From positions 1,240,001 to 1,304,000 of the forward strand of contig NC_083346.1 in assembly GCF_019175385.1 (NCBI RefSeq): a stretch of DNA of 64,000 bases, written 5' to 3'. The notes under the pieces were generated by a model that searched no databases, was not told where the DNA came from, and was given only the letters and a program-made list of their open reading frames with translations. Origin of the DNA: Lycium barbarum. Lineage: Eukaryota > Streptophyta > Magnoliopsida > Solanales > Solanaceae. Position 1 is the stretch's first letter, and every line of letters starts with the position of its first letter. This document shows positions 53,851-64,000 of this stretch, piece by piece. Position numbers and translations under genes: made by a program.

Positions 53851-56800
53851 TTAAGATGCATTAGCCAAACAAGGATTCTTTTGATTGAGTTTTTCGTGTG
53901 TAAAGCCTCGAGTAGATGTATTGAGTAGCCTGCAAGATTGTTCTACCATCAGCTTATAGGTTGAGGGATGCTCCCAAGCTATAAATGAGAACTTGTCACC
54001 GTATCGCTCCATTCCTTCCACCAATAGCTGCCAAACTAAGGCTCCTGCACCAGCTTTCCTCTTCTTTGCTGACTCGTAAATCTTGTCATAAACTATTTTC
54101 AGAAAAATATTTCTGTCTAATCCATCCTTCTGCATACCCGAAGGAAATCCAACTTCTGTGAAAAGAACGGGCTTCTTGAGAATCTTCTCAGCTTCGCTAA
54201 TGTGAGAATCAACCCAATGAGATAGAAAATCTACTTTCTTGTCAGAATTTATACCTTTGATCCTGCAAGAGAACTTCTTTTAACAAAATCGAGAAAGGAA
54301 ACAGTGATGAACACATAAATTTTGATGTTTACACTACATCATCTTGAAAGAAAATAGGCTTAGTCCTTAGAACCCGTTTGGCATAGCTGACAAACAAGTG
54401 CTGAAAAGCAAATTTAAGTGTTGAAACTGATTTTATAAATAAACAGTTACATGTTTGGATATTAGTGTTGAGACCCATAATAATTTACTACCACAACCAG
54501 ATTCATGCAACTGGTGAAAAGGTAGAATATGTGACAATGTATTTGAATTGAAATAAATTTACTCTGCTTGACTAACCAACTGTGGGGGTAAGCATGAACG
54601 GAAGTAAAATCGATGTTTTCAATAGCCGAGTTCTCAATGAAGTCCACTCCAAGTGATGCAGCCCATTTCCCTGGGTTCAATCCAACGCTTCCAGTTTTTT
54701 CCACACCGTAAAAGCCTTCGAGTCCAATAGTCACAAGATGCTTCTGATCTAAACTTTTGACAAATCCAGCCATCTCTGCTATCCACGCCTGTTCACAAAA
54801 TTACCAAGTCATGTCAAGAAAGAAGGTACTACAATCAGACCTCTATCACAGTCATCCTCTATAACAACATTTCATAAAAGGCCAAGTTTTCTTTGAAACC
54901 GATTTTTCATGTCATGCTATATGTTCACTGTAACAACATTTCGTTATAACAACCAAAAAATGTACGAATAAACAACGTTGTTATAAAGAGGTTTGACCAT
55001 AGACGCAACATGAACAGTAAAAACTCTTTTATGTACTATCCCAGAATTAGAGGTGGCAAAATTAGCCCATTAAAACATGACCTGCCCAAGTTTAGGTTGG
55101 TCATTGACCCGCCCATTTATTAGCTCAACTCATTTTAGTCCATCAAACATCGGGCTGAGATGTAGCCCAAATTTTCCCATAGAGATCTTGTCAAAATATT
55201 TTAAAAAGTCATTTTTATTATTTGATATATTATATATAGCCTAATAAATAAATAGTTTTATTAGGTACTAAAAGTTTATAAAAGAACAAACAAACTTAAA
55301 CTTAGTAAGAATTGGGCGGGTTGGGTTATGACCTGCGTTTTAGCTCAGACCAAGTAACCATTGGGCGGGACAATAACTCGCCCGTTTACTAATCAGCTCA
55401 TTTTGATCCGCCCAAATTCAGTCCAACCCGTCCATTTGACACTCCTACCCAGAACTATTGATATGAAAACTAATTCGGACAAACAGAGTCTTAAGTAAGA
55501 AATGTTAGTGTAATTTCAGGGTGACATGATTGCAAGTGAGTATCTCTGCTAAGATCCTTTATTTTCCTTGCTTCAAAATAGCCATTTTTCTAGTGGTCAT
55601 TGAGAGGCCAAATCTCACTAGCAAGCAGTATAATCCGAAAAACTAACCTGGAGAGCAGCGCCTGATGAACTGGATTCACAACGAGGCTCATTTATGAGTT
55701 CCCATGCAAATATGGCTGGTTCTTCTGAATATTTAACTCCACTTATGGAGTTCTTTCTTGTCACAACAGCCTGTCAGACGCAAAAGGGAATCGAATTATA
55801 ATGTGCTTATAATTCATCACATGAAATTATATAAAAACTGGAAAGAAATTGCATAACTACGAATTACTATGTTAAACTAGGAACTAAGGTGGTACACATG
55901 ATATTGATGCAACTATGCAGAAGCTTCAGAAGACACGACCATTGAAGGCCTCAAACTGATTTTAAACTAGTTAGTGCTGCAAACTGTGACAAAATGACAC
56001 AAATGGTCCCTTATATTTGACGGTAGATTCAAAATAGTTCCTTAAGTATGCACTGAACAGTTTTGGTCCTTTAAGTTTGCCAAAAGTTAACGTTTCTAGT
56101 GTCCGTCAATATTTAACAATTAGTATTTGTTAGATTTGACAGAAATAGTGGAAAAAAAGATTTAACCATAAACACCAAGAAAGTCCAGTCAAATCCAAAA
56201 ATATGCACAAATACTAAAAATAGCAGAAATTATATCTCAAAAAGTTGCACCAAACATAAATAAAAAATAGCAAAAACTAAAAATTGTACTTCTAAATGTG
56301 AGTTCCGGATAGTTCCCTTTTCTTTTCATACTCCCCGTCAAATCTGACGGACAGAGCGACGTAAATATTTGATGGGGATCAAAATTGTCCAGTGGATACT
56401 TAATGGACTATTTTGAACCTCCCTTAAACATAAGGACCATTTTTTTCATTTTGTAGCAAACAGTTGATAATACCACCTCGGATGCTTGCACACAGTGTCA
56501 ACCTTTTAGATGAACAACATTTATTAATAAGTCAATCGATAATATAAGAAAAGAAAGCAGAGAGATACTGCCAGAAATTAAAAAAGAAAAAAGAAAGCCT
56601 CTAAAAAGTATATTGGATTCACATTGTCGAATATCATAATTTTGCTTAATTTGAACATACCTTGACAAAAGACTTGTAGTACTCTCTGACAGCTGAGTTG
56701 GTAAAGAATGCATCTCTTGATGAAGAAACGTTGGTACCTGCTTCTTGCGCCCACCTCACATATTGAGCAGTGCCACCATAAGCTTTTAAATTATTTACAA

Positions 56801-58666
56801 GACTCAGGATTAATCGAATTTTATGCTTCCTTGCCTCAACAATAACATAATCCAATCCCTGAAATTGGTAAGATGATAAGAATATATCAAAATGCAAAAA
56901 AAGAAGTGGCGATTTATTGTACTAGGATGGGACTTGTAAGTGCCATGTGGCCTAAAATCACATTACTAAGAAGGGCCATGAACAATAATTTGTAATAGTC
57001 TAATAAGAGGAACAGACTTAAGTGAACATATGCTTGCAGATACATCGGCAAGATAATCGTTAGAAATTGCAAATGCTGCTCTATAATATTTCTTTTTTTT
57101 CTAGTGTTGGTCTACTAGTATGTCGTTTCTGTTGCTACTTCTGCAGCATTCTCATTGCATTGGATCGATTACATAATAAAGACTAATATAATGGATTTTG
57201 AACAAATACTACATAAAATTCGTATCTTCGGCCATCTAGGACGCAATCCACAATCCACAAAAAATTAAATTGCTTTTAATGATATGACCTAAAGCGGGTC
57301 TATCCTGAGTGAAGCCTTGATAGCTTTTAGGTGTTTAACTGAATATATTCAAAGTTTCAAACCTATTACTCCACCAGCCCCAACCCCTACCAGTGAGAAC
57401 AAGGTACATATAAGTTGGTCGATTGTTCTTGCTTTACGGTTGTGTTCGGGGCAGTTTGTGCACCTCTATTCTATAGGTACCTACAAAATGGTCGCGATTT
57501 ATCCGTCCACCAAGGTTTTGCCAGACGGGAAGAAATCACCTAGCATTTTTTGTAAATTCCCTAGTCTCCCATGATTTTCATCCCACTTCATTCACCCCCA
57601 GCCACAACCTTAGTTAATAGTTGATTATTCACTTATCATACAAATTAAGTTATACTACCAATTGTGGAGCACAGTATTTAAGTTAGGCATAATATATAAA
57701 CAGGCCTCAAACTAGGCCTCAGCTGGCAAGTACGCCCTCCAACTTTGGGTGTGCACAAGTAGGCACCCCAACTTGTATAAGGTTGAACACGTAAACACAA
57801 ATGTGGACGTGGCATATAAATTTTGGAGGTGTCTGAATGATCGTTCCACTTTGTCTGTTGAATACTCCAACTTAAAAAACGATCATTCAGACACCTCCAA
57901 AATTTATATGTCACGTCCGCATTTGTGTTTACGTGTTCAACCTTATACAAGTTGGGGTGCCTACTTGTGCACACCCAAAGTTGGAGGGCGTACTTGCCAG
58001 CTGAGGCTAAGTTTGAGGGTCTGTTTATACAAAAGACTCAAACTTTACCTATTTTCACTAAACTTCCATTAACAAATAAAACCATCTTTGTTTCAAGATA
58101 AACAAATCAACACCTCACAATGGAAACTTGCAAATGATTCTCTCTTTTTTTAAATCAAGAAACAACTTCTCAAGAGTGTTCAATAAGTCACTACAACTAC
58201 TTCAATAATCCCAATAATTGCTAAAAAAAAAAAAAAAAAAAAACAGCATTTTTACCTTAAAGACTCTTTCATTGAAGACCCCAGGTAAGAGTTGAAGATC
58301 ATTGGGACCACCACCATCACTAAAAGCCCAAGTTCTACAAACACTTAACCCCATTTCAGCTCCTCTTTTCAACATCTTAGATACCCTAAATCTTGAATAT
58401 TCCCAAACACTTTCCTCCATTAACCAATAAGAGTTCCACCCATTAATATACATTTCTTGAAAATTTAAAGATTGAGTCTTTGGGTTTTCATTCTTGATGA
58501 CAAATCTTGTTTGATTAACTCCAACAAATCCCATATAAGGTTGTCTTAAAAAGATTTGTGGGAAGGAGAAATTAAGGTTGTCATTGAAACTCAAGTACAA
58601 AAGTAAAAGAATGGTGAATATGCCTAATGTTGGATACAGTTTTTTGTCCCTCCATTGTGTGTCCAT
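53851..58666 (-). CDS. Mannan endo-1,4-beta-mannosidase (GH5), membrane-anchored type
   Basis: Five exons on the minus strand: 58666-58256, 56858-56661, 55770-55648, 54788-54577 and 54262-53851, with GT-AG introns, giving 451 residues, near the usual length of plant GH5_7 mannanases. It hydrolyses internal beta-1,4 links of mannan and glucomannan in the cell wall. Residues 12-27 ([16 protein letters not shown]) form a hydrophobic signal-anchor after a basic start, as in the MAN2/MAN6-like plant enzymes, so Golgi or secretory localisation is likely. NGWNSYWLM opens the catalytic domain. The acid/base Glu is in WELINEPR (exon 3) and the nucleophile Glu in [10 protein letters not shown] (exon 5); VHAYPHSW lies across the exon 4/5 join. 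The catalytic residues are all present, so the gene looks functional. Introns 1 to 3 carry inserted elements. The N terminus was set by the in-frame ATG at 58664-58666. Confidence 0.93.
55049..55447. mobile_element. MULE-type MITE in mannanase intron 3, 399 bp
   Basis: CCCAGAATT (55040-55048) and CCCAGAACT (55448-55456) are a near-perfect 9-bp duplication. The ends AGAGGTGGCAAAAT and (complement) TAGGAGTGTCAAAT are inverted, followed on both sides by GACCCGCCCA / TGGGCGGGTT phrases. Confidence 0.72.
55985..56460. mobile_element. Fold-back element in mannanase intron 2
   Basis: AAATGGTCCCTTATATTTGA and TTCAAAATAGTTCCTTAAGTA at the left are inverted as TACTTAATGGACTATTTTGAA and CTTAAACATAAGGACCATTT at the right. 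The arms are about 80 bases. A GTCAGATTTGACGG-type inverted pair lies inside. Confidence 0.7.
57692..58032. mobile_element. Long near-perfect palindrome (fold-back MITE) in mannanase intron 1
   Basis: Left arm about 57692-57850 and right arm about 57880-58032 are inverted copies (GGTGTGCACAAGTAGGCACC; GATCGTTCC / GGAACGATC-like; GGAGGTGTCTGAATGATCGT). The same open frame beginning [18 protein letters not shown] can be read on both strands, which follows from the palindrome and does not indicate a gene. The loop is only about 30 bases. Confidence 0.9.
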
Positions 58667-58816
58667 TTTGGAAAAATTTTGTTGGTTTGTTTATTGTGAA
58701 ATGTTAGTTATAGGGGCTTTATTTTAATATCCCACCGTCTAAAATGTGTAATAATTCTTTTTTTTTTAATTCTAAAGAAAGGAGTATTATATTGCACTGT
58801 ATTGCTTTAATTAATA

Positions 58817-59060
58817 CTCTTTGAGTCAACTTAAGTGTTTTATTGACAATTAAGTGTCTTATATTTCTTTTTAAAATATTTTAAAAAGAGTGTTTTTTTC
58901 TATATTTAGTAAGTTCTCCAATTTTAAAATAAGTTTAAGACTATCAGATTTTAAAGACTATATATATCTTTCATTTAAGACCGCAAAATTAAAAGGTCTC
59001 TATTTATTTTTTAAATTTCGTGTCCAATCAAATTAAGACACTTAATTGAGACGGATGGAG
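58817..59060. mobile_element. Degenerate Stowaway-type MITE upstream of the mannanase gene
   Basis: CTCTTTGAGTCAACTTAAGTGT is inverted (with changes) as ACACTTAATTGAGACGGATGGAG, with TA on both sides (58815-58816, 59061-59062). It begins about 150 bases before the start codon, in the promoter area. Confidence 0.65.
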
Positions 59061-59376
59061 TATAACTTTAGGATGGAATGTTTCGTTTTTTGTCGGTTAA
59101 TAGTGTCACTCTCCATCACTATGAACAATATATTTATAGTAAGATGTATAAAAAGGTGGGTAAAGACGTAAAATCGGATTATTCAATAACAAGTAAGAGC
59201 AAAATGAGAAAAAAGAAAAGATAGCGACGATCACATTAAATTGATTATATAAAATGGCAGTTTTCATTTTTACATAATAATAAATTAACAATACAATATA
59301 ATAAAATTTTAAAAACAATCGGACCAAACATTGTATCTAAATTGACAAAAAAGGTGACAAGCAAACAAGTTTTGTA

Positions 59377-59639
59377 CTCCCTCCATCCACTTTTACTTGT
59401 TCAGTATTCCAAATATAGGTTTTTCACTTTTACTTGTCACTTTTAGTATATCAAGACAAGACAATTTCTTTTTTCTTGTTTTACTCATAGTATTAAAAAT
59501 TCACTTCAAATCATTTTTCAAATCCAATAAAAACATGCACCAATTAATATGGATACATTGGTAAATTATACACTTCATTTATTATTTCTTAAGGGATGTG
59601 TATAGTTAAAAGTGGACAAGTAAAAGTGAACGAAAGAAG
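59377..59639. mobile_element. Stowaway-type MITE, 263 bp
   Basis: CTCCCTCCATCCACTTTTACTT is inverted as AAGTAAAAGTGAACGAAAGAAG, with TA on both sides (59375-59376, 59640-59641). Confidence 0.82.
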
Positions 59640-59641
59640 TA

Positions 59642-61013
59642 TTAACAATGTGATGTATTTGGGTTGCTAAATTTCTAACTTCTAAACATAGTGTAACAAT
59701 AGCTTCAATGAGAAATGTCTTAATTTACTGCTCTGCTACCTAAAATATTTTTATTTTATCCTAGGTCACACTTTTGAATCATTCATATTCTTGCCTCAAA
59801 TCATATCATATTTATTTATTATTTTAATAAAATTCAATTTAATTTAAGAATAAAATACTTTGGAAAAACATTCAAATTTAGCTATCAATCATCTATTATA
59901 TTTCAGGTTGAAGCTCCGTTAAGATCAATAGCAAATAAAAGACGACTTATACCTGAAAAGGTTATAAATTTAATTAATAAAAAATAAACCGATGGCAAAA
60001 TTAAAATAATTGATATAATAAAAGGATATTCTTAATTCTTTGCATTGGGATCTAAGCGTGACATCAACACCGTTTAAGATTTTTGGTACGTGAAAGAGAT
60101 TTAGATCATTTTTCTCTTCCTCTCTTATTTCTTTGTCCTTTGTTGTTTATTTGTCACTAAATAATCTTATGTAATGAGGTTTGGAAACTTTCCAAATGCT
60201 AAAATGGAGAAGATTCCAAATTGGATGAAACGTATGGTTTAGTGTTTTTTTCCAGACTTGGTTTATAGATGTCATTGTCTAAACCTCATTTTCCTTCCAC
60301 CTACAAACTTTGGATCTGATTTTGCTAGTCGGTTTGATTCGACTACATATAGAAGAATTCAAAACATAAATAGAATGTCGCACTCAGAATTTGACATTGT
60401 AACAAGTTTTGGATTTCACTACTTTTTAGAATCTTTCGTTGTGTCAAGGAATAACAAACACTTTAAAATATGATAAAGAATTTTATTTCTACTTTGTATA
60501 TAATATATAGGGTATAATTTTCTATTGAACATATTGAATTCAACTCATCCAATAGTCCTATAGGCTATAGTCGAGTTATGAGGCTTCGCGTTAAAGTGGT
60601 TATATCTATAGATATTAAAAGTTATAATGTGAAAAAGAAAGAAAACACGAAAAGCCACATCTGCAAGTATGTTATTTTCTTTATTGTATTAAATTATCAG
60701 TCTTATTTTTTAGTTAGTAAATTTCACTTATAATGATCATAATTTCGTATACGATATGATTTTTTTTTTGGATGATTCTTTTTCATGAGCTCCAAGTGTT
60801 TGAATCTTACTCATGCCAAACCAAATTTCAAGCAAAAATGTTGAAAGTTTGCTTGTACAGTCAATATGCTAAACTTCATATATGAATTTTACAACTTCAA
60901 TCTCGTGTGTCTGAAGTTATTTTTGAAATGGAAAAAACTTACTTTGTTTTAATTGGAAAAAGCAAAAAAAGAGAATAGATTACAACTCAATCGGATTGAT
61001 TATCTCCAAATCG
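59642..61013. other. Intergenic DNA, no gene seen
   Basis: A/T-rich with T runs. The frame at 60258-60473 has no recognisable domain and no splice context. Confidence 0.55.
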
Positions 61014-61305
61014 GGTCATTTGCGCTTTTGGTCCTATTTTGTGCTGGTCTTTAATTTTTGTCCCTAAACAAAAATAACTTTTTCACGGAACATAAATTTA
61101 TATTGGCGCATCATAATATACCACAAGTTATTCCCCCATCCTTAAAGTACTTAACCCACTAGGCATGAGTTTTATTTTGTTAAAGAACTTAACCTACTAG
61201 GCATAAGTTTGATTTGGAAGGACAAAAATTAAAAACCAGTCCATTTGAAGGACAAATATTGAAGACCAGCCTATTTGAAGGTCAAACCGCGCAATTTCTT
61301 CAAAT
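61014..61305. mobile_element. MITE of the acyltransferase-promoter family, upstream of the ACP gene
   Basis: GGTCCTATTTTGTGCTGGTC and TTTAATTTTTGTCCC at the left, with AAATTAAAAACCAGTCCATT and CGCGCAATTTCTTCAAA at the right, match 12445-12705 and 34965-35195. It ends about 20 bases before the site II motif cluster. Confidence 0.6.
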
Positions 61306-61326
61306 CGAATTGGGATGGTACATAGT

Positions 61327-61381
61327 TGGGCTATCTCAGATGTGGCCCACCCGAGGCCCATGTTTTCCATATCCAGGCCCA
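61327..61381 (+). promoter_or_regulatory. Cluster of four site II (TGGGCY) elements
   Basis: TGGGCT at 61327-61332 and GGCCCA at 61344-61349, 61355-61360 and 61376-61381 fall within 55 bases. Site II motifs, bound by TCP factors, are typical of plant promoters for mitochondrial and ribosomal proteins. The cluster suggests that transcription of the mitochondrial ACP gene starts near 61400, with a non-coding first exon and a long leader intron ending at 63159. Confidence 0.65.
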
Positions 61382-61693
61382 AAACTATCCCTGCAAATTT
61401 CAGTTCTTTGAGGCAATACAACAAACAGATAGAGTATCTTAAGCAAATACTCTATAAAGAATCAGAACAATTTCAGGAAAAAAGTAAAATTAGTAAGTTT
61501 TGTGCTATTTTTCAGCTATTTTGTTTCTTGTTAGTCTCTATATATATCTACTATCTATAAATTGTTTAGCATTCTGCCTAATAAGTTAAAAACAAGGTGA
61601 ATCAGTACTTCAAGTTGTAATCCTTAATGAGTGTTATTAAAATAAACATTTTGAGTTTGGTGCTTTGGTCTATAATGGGTGTTATGAAAGTTA

Positions 61694-61954
61694 CTCCCTC
61701 GGTATCAAATTATCTGTTGCTTTTTTGTTTCACACGCCCCTTATGAAATGTATTAACTAAGAGGTGTATTTGACTACTTTACCCTTATTTATGCCTGAGT
61801 TATAATCTCTCTCCATTAAATGTTTACTCTATTTATGTGTCCTTCAATTAATGACAAAATTCTACTAAGGGAAAAATAATTAATTGTGCCTTGAATTTCT
61901 AAAACGACAACTATTTTTAGTAACCACGACAGATAATTTGAGACTGAGAGGGAG
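61694..61954. mobile_element. Stowaway-type MITE, 261 bp
   Basis: CTCCCTCGGTATCAAATTATCTGT is inverted as ACAGATAATTTGAGACTGAG followed by AGGGAG, with TA on both sides (61692-61693, 61955-61956). It lies in the presumed leader intron of the ACP gene. Confidence 0.88.
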
Positions 61955-61956
61955 TA

Positions 61957-63159
61957 TCATTTTGGATTTGGTTCTATGATTTTTTGATACTCCATCTGTT
62001 CCCATTTTATGGGACAGTGATTGACTGCGTACGGAGTTTAAGAAAGAAGTACTTTTAAAGCTTATGCTCTAAAACAATTTATAGACATTTGTATTGCTAT
62101 CAGTTGTCTCATTTAAGGCAAAATGGAAAATATAAAGTTAAGCTGTTTCTAATTATAGAAAGTTGTCATTTTACGTTGGTTCTTTTATATATGGATTTTG
62201 AAAGCATCACGAGGTGATTCTTGATACCCTTTTAGAATTTGAGCTTGGTTGTTGATAATTAATCTGATAGATTTCTTCATAACTTATGTAGTGGTTATGG
62301 ATTGAGTAGCACTTTCATTTGTTTTCCTTAGCGTTATGCTGCTATTCTTTTAGGCAATAAGCTTCAGTAGTTTAGTTTCTTTTAGCTAAGAGTAGTTCTG
62401 AATTTTTTATCTGATTCATAGGCAAGTTTGAAAATAGTTTAATGGGTTGTGGATTGTGAAATTTTTGTTGCAACATTAATGGGACGGGTTAGGATCATTC
62501 ATTGCAATATGTAAGGCAAGAATGTTTTCAGGACAAGGTAAGTATATTTTCAGGACTGACAGCAGGAAAATTCTCATAGGCATTCAAGTCGAAACAAGCA
62601 GTAAGACTTTGCTCATATGATCAATCTTATAGTTGTGGAGAATAGGCCTAAGCAAGTAACTTCCGCTCATACGATCGATATACTTGCGGAGAATAGGCCC
62701 GTTGAGTGTTACAATACAGTAGACATGTGAGCATTGGCTGTGAAAAATAAGCACGCTTGGTACTATAAGATGGAGTACGACATGTGAGTTATAGGCCGTA
62801 TGTCAAGGGCATTAAGCTTCTCCTGTTTGGAAATTTGATTTGATGGTGTACCGGTTAAGCAAATTTGCTGACATTTTTGCATGTCATAAAATTACAGGTG
62901 TTGACCAATTAAAGGATAAAATGTGTAATGGACTATTTAGATTTAGCAGATTCTTCATTCACTTGACTAACTTATCTTGGTGAGTCTCCTAATATATAGA
63001 TACGAAACAGGAAGTGTGAGAAAAAATGCCTTATCTTGCTGTTAGTACATTCACGCCTCATCTTTATGTCCTTCTACATCTGATTGCCTTGTCTCTTTTG
63101 CATCTTCTATCTCTTTGAACTGCGTTTGCACGTGCTAATATGTCGATGACTTATTTTAG
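61957..63159. other. Presumed leader intron of the ACP gene, no coding exon seen
   Basis: A partial MITE start occurs at 61990 (TACTCCATCTGTTCCCATTTTATGGG) without a matching right end. 62580-62760 has repeated phrases (GTGGAGAATAGGCC, CGGAGAATAGGCCC). The 3' boundary is the acceptor TTATTTTAG at 63151-63159. Confidence 0.45.
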
Positions 63160-63166
63160 GTTCAAA

Positions 63167-64000
63167 ATGCAAAGCTTGAGATCATCTATTCTGAAGTATG
63201 TGAGAGTTAACGTCCCATTGCAAGTACTATTGTCTCGAGCTGAAAGCCGAAGTGCGTTAAATATACTCAATTTGCAAATACGCGCGTGCAGCTGTTCTGG
63301 TGCCACCAATCAGGATCAGATAAAGGAACAAGTGCTTAACCTGGTGAAGAAATTTGACAAGATTGATGCAACCAAGGTACAATTCATCTATTTTTTGTTA
63401 TCAGAGTTTTTCTCAACCTTTCTATCAGTATTTTTCTCTGTTGGGCAATATCAATTTTAGGGGCAGAACTAGAATCCTGGATATGGGATTTGGCCGAACC
63501 CAGTAGCTTTTACTCAAACAATGTAATTGTACTAAGAAGTTCATCAAATATGTATAAATATTAGATTTAGAACCCAATTGCTATCACTTGAAGTCGTCAT
63601 TTTAAAATCCAGAACCCATAAAGTTAAAATCCTGGCTCCGCCTCTGAGATTCAAATCAACACATTTTGTGGCAAACTATGAGTTAAGGCGAGGCCAAGAT
63701 TTTTAGTCTATGGGTTCTGACCACAATCCTATTTGCTTATACTTGGTTCCAGATAGGTTTTTGTACATATTAAATGATTTTTTAAATACAAATACAGGGT
63801 TTGAGCCGAACTATTGGGTTCTACTGAACCCGTAGATACCACTGTGGCTCCGCCTCTGAGTCAAATAGTGACTATTACAGCTGAATCCTAAATCTTCTTT
63901 TTATAGGTCACTGAGAGTGCTGATTTCCAGAAGGACTTGAGCCTAGACAGTTTAGATAGAGTGGAACTTGTCATGGCTTTTGAAGAAGAATTCTCGATTG
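63167..64000 (+). CDS. Mitochondrial acyl carrier protein (5' part; runs off the window)
   Basis: Two exons are visible: coding from 63167 to 63376 and from 63907 to the window end, joined by a GT-AG intron (AAG|GTACAA...TTATAG|GTC). The first 45 or so residues are basic with few acidic residues ([14 protein letters not shown]), as in a mitochondrial presequence. The ACP fold follows, with [18 protein letters not shown], then [19 protein letters not shown], where the Ser of DSL carries the 4'-phosphopantetheine arm, then AFEEEFSI. The protein serves mitochondrial fatty-acid synthesis (lipoate precursor supply) and complex I / Fe-S assembly in related systems. The in-frame upstream ATG at 63140 precedes the acceptor at 63159, so 63167 is the better start. 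About 30 C-terminal residues are missing. Confidence 0.9.
63458..63860. mobile_element. Two MITE-like repeats in the ACP intron
   Basis: 63458-63649 has AGGGGCAGAACTAGAATCC at the left and AAATCCTGGCTCCGCCTCTGA at the right. 63675-63860 has AAGGCGAGGCCAAGATTTTTAG at the left and GTGGCTCCGCCTCTGAGTC at the right. The two share their ends and GAACCC phrases, so they are tandemly inserted members of one family, probably hAT-like. No clean target duplications were found. Confidence 0.6.

Noticed and set aside
57678..58072. Two open frames of about 100 residues with the same start on opposite strands
   Set aside because: The duplication of the frame follows from the palindrome; there is no coding signature or splice context.
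60258..60473. A 71-residue plus-strand frame
   Set aside because: No family resemblance, no splice sites, and it lies in A/T-rich intergenic DNA.

Overview
This is a plant nuclear window, almost certainly from a member of the Solanaceae. The evidence is the AT-rich intergenic DNA, genes with short exons and canonical GT-AG introns, single-exon plant MBOAT acyltransferases, and a dense load of Solanaceae-style transposable elements (Tat/Ogre-like and chromovirus Ty3 elements, Ty1/copia elements, TRIMs, an RTE LINE with a TTG-repeat tail, and MULE, hAT, Tourist and Stowaway MITEs). There are no bacterial features. The genus cannot be settled by eye.

Layout. 1-12078 is a nest of elements. A long-inverted-repeat DNA element (its left arm starts the window, its right arm ends near 12078) was split by a Ty1/copia element (77-11139, target duplication TAAAG), which in turn holds a Tat/Ogre-like element (about 105-6148) and a MULE-type MITE (9237-10227). 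12938-42388 is a tandem cluster of membrane-bound wax synthase / acyl-CoA:sterol acyltransferase-like MBOAT genes. It has three intact 352-residue copies (12938-13996 +, 35437-36495 +, 41330-42388 -), one decayed and more divergent copy (about 31365-32675 +) and one 3' relic (33296-33436). Between them lie an internally deleted chromovirus (14137-17468), a 5'-truncated RTE LINE (17731-18222), a TRIM array with three LTRs (21397-22426), two direct segmental duplications, a MULE with a hAT nested in it, and a 2.1 kb hAT-type element filled with an A/T satellite (38956-41064).

42389-50310 is element-rich intergenic DNA with a palindromic MITE, a gutted Ty1/copia element with unusual LTR ends (43154-44302), a hAT element, a Tourist MITE and a 1 kb inverted-repeat element next to a gene promoter.

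50320-64000 is gene-dense: RPAC2 (shared small subunit of RNA polymerases I and III, three coding exons, +), a GH5 endo-beta-mannanase with an N-terminal membrane anchor (five exons, -) lying tail to tail with RPAC2, and the 5' part of a mitochondrial acyl carrier protein gene (+, running off the window), preceded by a cluster of site II (TGGGCY) promoter motifs.

How the genes relate. The MBOAT copies form one recently expanded family and probably share a lipid esterification job (wax or sterol esters at the ER). The two plus-strand intact copies sit in a duplicated block, so their coding regions, upstream MITE and 3' flanks correspond; only one flank carries the chromovirus, which makes the other a natural empty site. 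The housekeeping genes at the right end show no functional link to the cluster.
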